Shown: positions 7,111 through 14,361 of the stretch, piece after piece | Position numbering within the stretch: the stretch's first letter is position 1 | How the letters are laid out: each line of letters begins with the position of its first letter | Assembly (NCBI GenBank): GCA_002314465.1 | Contig: DCGA01000133.1 | Location: 9,934-25,198, forward strand | DNA length: 15,265 nucleotides | Direction of reading: 5' to 3' | DNA from: a bacterium UBA1790 | GTDB taxonomy: Bacteria > Bacteroidota > Bacteroidia > Bacteroidales > Muribaculaceae | The notes under the pieces: generated by a model | Databases searched by the model: none | Told to the model about the DNA's origin: nothing | Seen by the model: only the letters and a program-made list of their open reading frames with translations | Program-made: the position numbers and the translations under genes

Positions 7111-10100
7111 ATGAAAAAACTATTATCACTTTTGCTGTTCATTGCCGTAACCATGCCGGCATGGGCACTTGAATTCAGTGTCGGTGACTATGCTTACAAG
7201 ACACAGGGCGATAATTCTGACCAGCTCTATTGCACGGGCTTCAGCACTACCGGTGCCGCCCAGTCGTCGGTCGCCGTTAAAATCCCTTATATGGTGACTT
7301 ACAATGGTAAGACCTACTATGTAGAGAGTATTTCGGCTAACGCATTCCTGAACAAGACAAACATTGCAAGCGTTAATATCACGTATGGCGTGAAGCGCAT
7401 CGGTGCTTCGTCATTTGCTGGATGCTCCAACATGACTTACCTGCGAATGCCCAGTTCTATTACCGATATGTACTCAACTTGTTTTGCCAATTGCGACAAA
7501 CTTGAAACAGTATATTGGGCAAGTACAACGGGTTCACTTTACAATTGTACCTCCGACTGTTTCTCATCAAGCACAAGCCGCAAGCTCTACGTCAATTGGA
7601 ATGCTGCGTATGACAATATTAAAAAAGCTGCTTTCTATCACAGCGGCGCATTCAAGACTATGGCTCACTCAAGCTATGCCTACGATATCTACATGAGCGA
7701 CGGTACAATGGCGGTTGTGACCAAGGCGTCGACAAGCACAAGCGAGGACCATGAGTGTACAATCATCGGTTTTAACAAGTACGGTGGCGACGCAGGCGTA
7801 TCATCGGGTATATACAAGCCCAGCAGTTATCATACTAAGCCCATTGGACAGGACCGTTATTTCAAGTATACCAGGGTAGCAACTCTTGCCTTCTCCGAGA
7901 ATGAAGCCCTCACTCAGCTCGACCTGGTCAACCTTACCGCAATCAATAGCTTTGACGACGAATTTGCCGAGCTTTGTCCCAACCTCACCTATGTGCGTCT
8001 TGCATCGGGTTTAGTGGGCTACAAGGCATTCCAGGGCAATAAAGCCCTAACCAATGTTGTCCTTGACGGTGTCAAAACCATTAACGATCTTGCATTCTAT
8101 AATTGCACAGCACTCACTTCCATCAATATCCCTGAGTCGGTTACATCAATTGGTACCACATTTGTGCACGGATGTTCTGCTTTGGAAAAGATTACTGTGG
8201 CCGCCAACAATCCAAAATACTCATCGGACGGCTATTGTTTATTTGACAAGAATAAAACATATTTGGTGCGTCTTCCCGAAGGTTATACTTCTTATAAATA
8301 TACTACTCCGTTTTCGCTTGTTGGCATTTATAGTAATGCTTTCTACAATTTAGGTATTGCGAAAGAAATCTTCATTAACTATGGTTGTGAAACAATCGGT
8401 AGCTATGCTTTTGTAGGTTCCAAGAATCTTCGTCGCATTGACATTCCTTCATCGGTTTCTGATATGGGTGTAGGTCTGTTCAACGGCTGTACAGGACTCA
8501 CCGATTTGTATGTGAATTGCGATACAATGCCTGCTATCAACAAGAGTCTTTTGTTTGATGGCGCTGCTAATCCTAACCTGTATGTTCAACGCAAGAATTG
8601 CGGCACCACATACCTTGAATCCTTAGGCTGGACCAGTTTCAAGTCGGTCAACTACGACGGTGTGTGCGCTGCCGATTATTATTACTTGAACAACGGTTAC
8701 ACAGTCTCATCAACCAAGCCGGTCACCATAAGCGGTGTTTCCTTCACTGGTGGTACGTGCCGTGTGGTTCGCGGGTACTTGCATAACAATGTGAGTGGTG
8801 ATGTCTTCATTCCCGTAGGCCTCACTCTGGCCGGTAAGACATTTGCCGTGACCGAAATTGAAAATTATGCATTTGATACCAAAAATACGTTCAATGTCAC
8901 AGGTTGCAAGCTTGTCAGGTCAGTGGGATCAGGTGCATTTGAAGGTCAGCCCATTACAAGCATTGTGTTGCCCGCGGTTGATGAAATCGGCAATAATGCG
9001 TTCGACGGCTGTACTTCTCTAACTTCGGTTACTTGGGGCAGCAACCTCAGGATTATATATGGAAATGCGTTCCGCAACACCGCAATCACCGGTGATATTA
9101 TATTGCCTTACGGATTTACAGCACTGTATGGCAATGCATTCTATGGCGTCAAGAGCAAGAAGATTCTAATCCCAAGTTCTACAACCACCCTAAACGCAAA
9201 AGCCTTCACAGGAATGTCATCATTGACCGAACTGATAATAAACCAGGGATATTTCCAAAACCAGACATTTGATTTCACAGGAGTGCCCACTTCATGTTAT
9301 GTGAGAGTACCGGTTGCCTGGCAGGAATATGCTAAGGTCCATAGCGACTGGAAGCGATTCACCAACATCTATGCCGGAGCCTACGACTTCTGCCAGGGTG
9401 GCCCCTCCAAGATGACAAGCAACCTCTATAAGATGACTGTCACCAGCAATACCCCTGTTTCTAAAGACGGCGTGACCTATTATGACGGTACTGCTAAGTA
9501 TGTCTACAATGCACAGATGAGCCGTGGCACGGCGTTTTATGCCAATATGTATGAGACCGACGAAATGCTTGGCGGTAATAAAAAGTACCTCATCACCGAG
9601 ATAGGCGACAGCTGCCTGAACGGTTCGGCTGTTGAAACCGTATCGCTTGATGGCGCTACCTATCTCGAGAGAATTGGTAAAAAAGCATTTGGCGGTACTA
9701 CTATCCGCTCGATTACCGTTCCCGAGAACTGTACGAAATTTGGCAAAGAGGCATTCAGCAATGCCACATCGCTCAAGGAACTCACCATCATGGGTGATAA
9801 GTCACACTCATGGGATGGACAGTTCGTTGGTAATAACGCAAGCGACTTTACTATGTACATCAATTTCTATAGTGTTAGAGGCTACTTGACTTCAAATTTG
9901 AAGGATTGGGTATTCAGCGGTACTACCAACATGGTTAAAGACCATGTGGCACCCTATATCAAGGCAACAGGCACAACCCAGCAGCTTGGTCAGTTAATGC
10001 CCCTCGACTTTGCTTCAAGCGGTGTTAAGGCTTATGTTGTGACAGGTTATAATAGCACCGAAACCGCTAATACCAAGGAGGTTACTGCTGTTCCTGCCAA

Positions 10101-10557
10101 TACGGGTGTTATCGTTACCGGCCTTACAGAAGGTAACATCTACAAGATTAAGCGCGCTCCGGCTTCAACAACCTATTACGGCTCAAACTATCTGGTTTCT
10201 ACAGCCGATGCATCGGTCGACATACACTCAATTGACGGTGGATACTATTGGGACCGTGCTCAGACTAAGTTTGTGAAGCCCACCTCGTTGTTTAACTCAG
10301 GCGTAGGCCGCAGCTACCTCAAGTTACCGGCAGGCCTTCCCAGTGAGTATTACCTTGATATCTTCAAGCCTGCTGGCGTTAAGGGCGACGTGGATGGTAA
10401 CGGCGTGGTCGACATCACCGATGTCAATATCATCATCAACATCGTGCTGGGCAATGATAGCGCAAGCAACTACGGCGGCCGTGCCGACGTTACAGAAGAT
10501 GGCACTGTCGACGTGAGTGACATCAACGCTGTGCTTAACATCATCCTCGGCACATAA
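7111..10557 (+). CDS. BspA-like leucine-rich-repeat surface protein with C-terminal type I dockerin
   Basis: The protein has 1148 residues. A signal peptide (MKKLLSLLLFIAVTMPAWA) begins it. The body is built of LRR_5 (BspA/TpLRR-like) units with the recurring pattern I-x-x-x-A-F-x-G/N-C-x-x-L-x-x-I-x-I/L-P, e.g. AFYNCTALTSINIPESV and AFDGCTSLTSV. The units fall into about four blocks (roughly 60-160, 250-510, 545-755, 840-950), each led by a beta cap such as GKTYYVESISANAF, GKTFAVTEIENYAF or NKKYLITEIGDSCL. Residues about 950-1090 are a non-repeat beta region. Residues 1091-1148 form a dockerin with two calcium loops: D1093-D1104 (D-D-N-D-D at positions 1, 3, 5, 9, 12) and D1126-D1137, where Thr replaces the usual Asp/Asn at position 3. 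Such proteins are generally exported and bind glycans, host proteins or other surface proteins. No enzyme motif is seen. The part around 8200-8640 is visibly more AT-rich than the rest. Confidence 0.93.
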   Translation: MKKLLSLLLFIAVTMPAWALEFSVGDYAYKTQGDNSDQLYCTGFSTTGAAQSSVAVKIPYMVTYNGKTYYVESISANAFLNKTNIASVNITYGVKRIGASSFAGCSNMTYLRMPSSITDMYSTCFANCDKLETVYWASTTGSLYNCTSDCFSSSTSRKLYVNWNAAYDNIKKAAFYHSGAFKTMAHSSYAYDIYMSDGTMAVVTKASTSTSEDHECTIIGFNKYGGDAGVSSGIYKPSSYHTKPIGQDRYFKYTRVATLAFSENEALTQLDLVNLTAINSFDDEFAELCPNLTYVRLASGLVGYKAFQGNKALTNVVLDGVKTINDLAFYNCTALTSINIPESVTSIGTTFVHGCSALEKITVAANNPKYSSDGYCLFDKNKTYLVRLPEGYTSYKYTTPFSLVGIYSNAFYNLGIAKEIFINYGCETIGSYAFVGSKNLRRIDIPSSVSDMGVGLFNGCTGLTDLYVNCDTMPAINKSLLFDGAANPNLYVQRKNCGTTYLESLGWTSFKSVNYDGVCAADYYYLNNGYTVSSTKPVTISGVSFTGGTCRVVRGYLHNNVSGDVFIPVGLTLAGKTFAVTEIENYAFDTKNTFNVTGCKLVRSVGSGAFEGQPITSIVLPAVDEIGNNAFDGCTSLTSVTWGSNLRIIYGNAFRNTAITGDIILPYGFTALYGNAFYGVKSKKILIPSSTTTLNAKAFTGMSSLTELIINQGYFQNQTFDFTGVPTSCYVRVPVAWQEYAKVHSDWKRFTNIYAGAYDFCQGGPSKMTSNLYKMTVTSNTPVSKDGVTYYDGTAKYVYNAQMSRGTAFYANMYETDEMLGGNKKYLITEIGDSCLNGSAVETVSLDGATYLERIGKKAFGGTTIRSITVPENCTKFGKEAFSNATSLKELTIMGDKSHSWDGQFVGNNASDFTMYINFYSVRGYLTSNLKDWVFSGTTNMVKDHVAPYIKATGTTQQLGQLMPLDFASSGVKAYVVTGYNSTETANTKEVTAVPANTGVIVTGLTEGNIYKIKRAPASTTYYGSNYLVSTADASVDIHSIDGGYYWDRAQTKFVKPTSLFNSGVGRSYLKLPAGLPSEYYLDIFKPAGVKGDVDGNGVVDITDVNIIINIVLGNDSASNYGGRADVTEDGTVDVSDINAVLNIILGT

Positions 10558-10589
10558 AAGGTTAAAAGGTTAATGGGTTAAGAGGTTAA
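10558..10589. repeat. Four tandem 8-bp units ending in GGTTAA
   Basis: Directly after the stop codon, GGTTAA starts at 10560, 10568, 10576 and 10584, an exact 8-bp period. The units read AAGGTTAA, AAGGTTAA, TGGGTTAA and GAGGTTAA. Confidence 0.85.
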
Positions 10590-10656
10590 TTCTCTCGCAG
10601 AACCCGCAGATTTTTGAACTGAAAGAAATTATTCAAAATTAGGATAAATTTGGCTT

Positions 10657-10691
10657 CGCGCTGGTGGGTGCACCGGCGCGGAGTTTTTTTT
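10657..10691 (+). terminator. Rho-independent terminator after the LRR-dockerin gene (first of two)
   Basis: A 10-bp stem CGCGCTGGTG (10657-10666) / CACCGGCGCG (10671-10680) with one G-U pair and a GGTG tetraloop is followed by eight T (10684-10691). It lies 99 bp after the stop codon. Confidence 0.9.
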
Positions 10692-10776
10692 GACTAAAAG
10701 AACAAAAAGACCAAATAATTTGTTTAATCTGTTTAATCTGTGGTTAAATAGATTTTGACTAAAAGAACAAAAAGAC
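10688..10776. repeat. Two identical 24-bp direct repeats enclosing a 9-bp tandem
   Basis: TTTT plus GACTAAAAGAACAAAAAGAC occurs at 10688-10711 and again at 10753-10776, start to start 65 bp. Within each copy ACTAAAAGA/ACAAAAAGA is itself an imperfect 9-bp tandem. Between the copies GTTTAATCT is repeated exactly twice (10722-10739). Confidence 0.85.
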
Positions 10777-10792
10777 TATATAATCTATACTC

Positions 10793-10828
10793 CTTATGTA
10801 GCCTATTTGGCCTATGTGGCTTATAAAT
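10793..10828. repeat. Degenerate 9-bp tandem repeat (CCTATGTGG type)
   Basis: Consecutive 9-mers CTTATGTAG, CCTATTTGG, CCTATGTGG and CTTATAAAT run from 10793 to 10828. The first three are close copies and the fourth is weak. Confidence 0.65.
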
Positions 10829-10851
10829 ACTATCTTATAATAATTATAGAC

Positions 10852-10886
10852 TTCGCGCTGGCGGTATCGCTGGCGCGAGTTTTTTT
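10852..10886 (+). terminator. Second rho-independent terminator in the same gap
   Basis: TCGCGCTGGCG (10853-10863) pairs with CGCTGGCGCGA (10868-10878), 11 bp including two G-U pairs, with loop GTAT. Seven T (10880-10886) follow. Its arms closely match those of the terminators at 10657 and 6995. Confidence 0.88.
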
Positions 10887-10887
10887 A

Positions 10888-11195
10888 TAATGAAGAGTAA
10901 TATGTTGATATTTAGTGTTTTACTGTCGCGACATGATGTCCTGAATGATGATTTCGTTTTTCTTTAGGATTTTGCCTTTTTTTGTGCTTTTTTTTTCGCG
11001 TTACTTATTGTGTTTTTTATTAGTAGTTTTTTTTATTGTTTGATTACGTTTTATATAGCCGTCTTTTAAACTTGAAAATGTATTTTTGCCGACGATTACA
11101 CCTTATAAACCCTAAAAATGTGTAGTTAAATATTAAAAAATGTTGAGTTAAGGAAATTGGTGGCAAAATTGTTTTTTCAATAGAAATGTTTGTAG
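10888..11195. other. Gene-free AT-rich upstream region of paralogue B
   Basis: No plausible gene is seen. The stretch holds overlapping dyads TGTCGCGACA (10924-10933) and GACAT-g-ATGTC (10930-10940). A strongly T-biased segment (about 10955-11040) has T-runs of 7, 9, 6 and 8 bases at 10977, 10988, 11013 and 11027. A lone TATTTTTG at 11081-11088 has no good -33 partner. A spaced direct repeat lies at 11114-11151. Confidence 0.5.
11114..11151. repeat. Imperfect 16-bp direct repeat, 22-bp period
   Basis: AAAAATGTGTAGTTAA (11114-11129) and AAAAATGTTGAGTTAA (11136-11151) match at 14 of 16 positions. They are two helical turns apart and end 44 bp before the TAnnTTTG element at 11196. This spacing is typical of paired regulator sites (inference). 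Confidence 0.5.
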
Positions 11196-11203
11196 TATTT
11201 TTG
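11196..11203 (+). promoter_or_regulatory. Promoter -7 element for paralogue B
   Basis: TATTTTTG matches TAnnTTTG and puts transcription near 11210, a leader of about 70 nt. The nearest upstream TTG (11169-11171) is 24 bp away, longer than the usual 19-21, so the -33 element is weak. A weak -33 plus upstream repeats would fit an activator-dependent promoter. Confidence 0.45.
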
Positions 11204-11211
11204 TACTGAGT

Positions 11212-11243
11212 TATGCTGTGCCGTTTTATATAAAACGGGCATA
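11212..11243 (+). promoter_or_regulatory. Palindromic hairpin at the start of the paralogue B leader
   Basis: CCGTTTTATATAAAACGG (11221-11238) is a perfect 18-bp palindrome. It is extended by TATGC (11212-11216) pairing with GCATA (11239-11243), with TGTG bulged on the 5' side. It begins at or just after the predicted transcription start. No T-run follows, so it is not a terminator. It could be an operator or an mRNA-stabilising 5' stem. Confidence 0.55.
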
Positions 11244-11281
11244 GTGTGTGACAAACTGTATAACAGACTGAAAAACTAAGT

Positions 11282-14200
11282 ATGAATAATTCAATCAAAA
11301 GGCTTGCTATGGCAGCTGTCGTGTTTATGACATGCGGCATGGCTATGCAGGCTCAAGAGGTCACTGCTGACATGAAAGCAAGCGTTCAGCAGGTAGTGGA
11401 AAACTGTTTACCCGAACACATGGTAATAGGCAAGCTTAAAGTTCAAGATGTAACACTCGTTCAAGACACCGTAAAGGTGAACCTGAGTGAGAACTTTGGC
11501 GACATTCCCTTCACCCCCCAGTCAATCGACAAGCTTGAAAGCGATATTAAGACCGCAATGGGCGCTCCGTTCTATAACTACAACGTGGAGTTGCTCATCG
11601 CTGGCTCGGACATCGACAATTATTTTACCAACTATGAGACCGCTTACAAGCGTACTCACACTCCGTTTATCACCGAGATAGATCCCACCCGTCACTACAA
11701 GAAGGCACTCGACGGCAACATCATTGCACTGTGGCCCAGCCACGGCTGGTACTTCGAGAACAAGCTCAACCGTTGGGAGTGGCAGCGTGCCCGCATGTTC
11801 CAGACCGTTGAGGACATGTACACCCACAGTTATGTGCTTCCGTTCCTCATGCCCATGCTTGAGAATGCCGGTGCCTATGTGTGGGACGCACGTGAGCGCG
11901 ACACCCACAACTTCGGCGCAGTTGTCGACAACGACGGCGGTGAGGCTCAGCAGGGCTACCGCGAGGTAGTGGGCGACAAGAAGTGGGAGAGTGGCGCCGA
12001 GGCTGGTTTCGCCTATGCACGCCCCACTTACAAGGACTTTGAGAATCCGTTTGCCGAGGGTACATTCCGCCAGGTAGCGGTTGCCAAGGATAAGAAGAAA
12101 CTCTCGACAGCCCACTGGGACGTGGATATGCCCGAGGCTGGCGACTATGCACTTTACATCAGCTACAAAACTTTGCCCAAGAGCGTTAAGGATGCCCATT
12201 ACACCATCAATTGCGCTGCAGGAGCCAAGCAGTTTATCGTTGACCAGACCATGGCTGGCGGCGTTTGGGTTTATGTGGGAACTTTCCCCCTCAACAAGGG
12301 CGTCAACAAGGATGTGGTTGTGCTCAACAACCTGAGCAATACCAAGGACGGTGTCGTTACTGCCGACGCGATTCGCGTGGGTGGCGGTAAGGGCATTATC
12401 GAGCGTCGCGTGGCTCTGCCCACCGACGAGAACAAGGCTATGGCTGCCGAGCAGGGCAACGAGAAGTGTCTGGGCAAGGAAGGAGTCGACTACAAGTATG
12501 TGGGCAGCGGCGAGCATCCCTGGTTCCACCTGGGCGCACGCTACAACATGCAGTGGTCGGGCTTCCCCAAGGAGGTTTACTCTCCCTCTAACGGCATCAA
12601 CGACTACACCGACGACTACAAGAACCGCGGTGAGTGGGTCAACTATCTGGCTGGCGGCAGCGACGTACTCCCCAATGCCAAGGGTCTCAACGTGCCCGTT
12701 GACCTGTCGTTCTGCCTCCACACCGATGCAGGTACAACTCTCAACGACGACATCATAGGCACACTGCTCATCTACAGCACACGCTCTAACGGCAAGAATT
12801 TCGCCAAGTATGCCAACGGCACTCCCCGTGAACTCTCGCGCCAGTATGCCAACCTTGTGTCGACCGAAATCGTGAACGACATCCGCGCTAAGTATGAGCC
12901 CAACTGGAGCCGCCGCGGCATGTGGGACAAGACCTACTACGAGGCTCGCGTTCCCGAGGTTCCCGCAATCCTCATCGAGTTGCTCTCGCACCAGAATTTT
13001 GCCGACATGAAATATGGTCTGGACCCCAACTTCCGCTTCGACGTGAGCCGTGCCATGTACAAGGGCATGCTCAAGTTCATCGCACAGCGCGACCACCGCG
13101 ACTATGAGGTTCAGCCCCTTCCCGTCAACTCATTTGCCATCATCCCCGTTGTCGATGCACGCGGCAGTTTCATCTTGACATGGAAACCTACCGACGACCC
13201 ATTGTGCGACAAGGCCGAGGCAAAGAAATACATCGTGTGCGAGCGCGTGGGCGACGGCGCCTTCAAGGAGATTGCCGTTGTCAATGCTCCCCAGTACCTT
13301 GCCAAGGTCGATGATAACGAGGTGCACAGTTACCGCATCATCGCCGTTAACGACGGTGGACGCAGTTTCCCCAGCGAGACTCTGTCACTGGGTATGGCAT
13401 TCGGCAGCAAGGGCACTGTGATGGTTGTCAACTCATTCACCCGCGTGAGCGGCCCCGACTTCCTTGAGGGTCAGCAGTGGGCTGGTTTCCTCGACGACAA
13501 GGACCACGGTGTTCCCTACATGAAGCAGATTAACTACATCGGTGCGCAGAACGAGTTCCGCCGCGAACTTCCCTGGCGCGACGACGATGCAACCGGTTTC
13601 GGTTCATGCAAGGCCGACCACGAGACCGACGACTTTATCGCAGGTAACACATTCGACTATCCCGCGGTTCATGGCCAGGCTATCATGAAGGCCGGTTACT
13701 CGTTCATCTCGTGCAGCGTTGCAGCGCTCGAGGCCGATGCTTCACTCCTCAACGGCTGCCACATGGTCGATGTTATCATGGGTAAGCAGAAGGAGACTAC
13801 CATAGGCCGCGGCGCAATGCCCTCGCGCTACAAAGCATTCACCGAGGGACTGATGAAGGCCCTCACGCTCTACACCCAGGCTGGTGGCAGCGTGTTCCTG
13901 AGCGGTTCGTTTGTAGCAACCGACATCTGGGACAAGAAGGCTCCCGTTCAGGCCGAGAAGGACTTCGCACAGAACGTGCTGGGTTATACCTACCTTGACG
14001 GCGATGCAACCGCTACCGGCGAAGCCTACAGCGTTACCACCGTGAACAATCCCGGCAGCATGCCCGACGGCATGAAGTACACCTTTGTGAACCAACTCAA
14101 CAACAAGATATATGCGGCCGAGTCGACCGACGCTATCAAGGCAAGCGATGCCAAGGGTAGCACATGGCTGCGCTACAGCGAGAACAACAAGCCTTGTGGA

Positions 14201-14326
14201 GTGGTTAGCGACCGCGGCAACTACCGCACTGTGGTGATGGGCTTCCCCTTCGAGGTTATCCCCTGTGAGAAGCAGCGCGCGAGCCTGATGGCCGACATCA
14301 TCAAGTGGACAATGCGCGAAGAGTAA
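11282..14326 (+). CDS. Secreted 'xanthan lyase'/golvesin-like protein, read here as a split Amidase_3 protein (paralogue B)
   Basis: This 1014-residue protein has the same architecture as the protein at 3977-6955. A signal peptide (MNNSIKRLAMAAVVFMTCGMAMQA) is followed by an N-terminal alpha/beta domain, amidase half 1 with H154 in WPSHGW and E166 in WEWQR, a golvesin-like insert (about 225-370), and amidase half 2 with H480 in CLHTDAG and E566 in PAILIELLSHQNF. FnIII (about 608-706) and an amidotransferase-like C-terminal domain (about 709-1014) complete it. In the half-1 block, residues 143-207 match 46 of 65 residues of the other paralogue. Differences include a Cys (C811, FISCS) where the other copy has Ala (FVSAS), and an extra stretch around 486-505. 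It lacks a T9SS tail and dockerin. Its stop lies 35 bp before the glycosyltransferase start with no terminator between, so the two are probably one operon. Catalysis is inferred, not shown. Confidence 0.85.
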   Translation: MNNSIKRLAMAAVVFMTCGMAMQAQEVTADMKASVQQVVENCLPEHMVIGKLKVQDVTLVQDTVKVNLSENFGDIPFTPQSIDKLESDIKTAMGAPFYNYNVELLIAGSDIDNYFTNYETAYKRTHTPFITEIDPTRHYKKALDGNIIALWPSHGWYFENKLNRWEWQRARMFQTVEDMYTHSYVLPFLMPMLENAGAYVWDARERDTHNFGAVVDNDGGEAQQGYREVVGDKKWESGAEAGFAYARPTYKDFENPFAEGTFRQVAVAKDKKKLSTAHWDVDMPEAGDYALYISYKTLPKSVKDAHYTINCAAGAKQFIVDQTMAGGVWVYVGTFPLNKGVNKDVVVLNNLSNTKDGVVTADAIRVGGGKGIIERRVALPTDENKAMAAEQGNEKCLGKEGVDYKYVGSGEHPWFHLGARYNMQWSGFPKEVYSPSNGINDYTDDYKNRGEWVNYLAGGSDVLPNAKGLNVPVDLSFCLHTDAGTTLNDDIIGTLLIYSTRSNGKNFAKYANGTPRELSRQYANLVSTEIVNDIRAKYEPNWSRRGMWDKTYYEARVPEVPAILIELLSHQNFADMKYGLDPNFRFDVSRAMYKGMLKFIAQRDHRDYEVQPLPVNSFAIIPVVDARGSFILTWKPTDDPLCDKAEAKKYIVCERVGDGAFKEIAVVNAPQYLAKVDDNEVHSYRIIAVNDGGRSFPSETLSLGMAFGSKGTVMVVNSFTRVSGPDFLEGQQWAGFLDDKDHGVPYMKQINYIGAQNEFRRELPWRDDDATGFGSCKADHETDDFIAGNTFDYPAVHGQAIMKAGYSFISCSVAALEADASLLNGCHMVDVIMGKQKETTIGRGAMPSRYKAFTEGLMKALTLYTQAGGSVFLSGSFVATDIWDKKAPVQAEKDFAQNVLGYTYLDGDATATGEAYSVTTVNNPGSMPDGMKYTFVNQLNNKIYAAESTDAIKASDAKGSTWLRYSENNKPCGVVSDRGNYRTVVMGFPFEVIPCEKQRASLMADIIKWTMREE

Positions 14327-14361
14327 TATCGACACAAAAGTATAAACTAAAATAAAACTCT

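Noticed and set aside
10558..10828. CRISPR-like array
   Set aside because: Repeat units are only 8-9 bp (longest identical copy 24 bp, two copies) without regular spacers or any cas gene.
10924..10940. Overlapping dyads TGTCGCGACATGATGTC as an operator
   Set aside because: They are short, far from any start site (over 250 bp from the -7 element of paralogue B) and could arise by chance; noted only within the gap description.
11044..11340. Minus-strand 98-codon frame overlapping the start of paralogue B
   Set aside because: It lies in AT-rich promoter DNA and overlaps the signal-peptide codons; the predicted protein is low complexity with no family pattern.
11522..13096. Long antisense open frame (524 codons) opposite paralogue B; similar frames at 4124-5380 and 5438-6973
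   Set aside because: The same kind of antisense frame appears opposite both paralogues because their codon use is alike. None has a recognisable motif.
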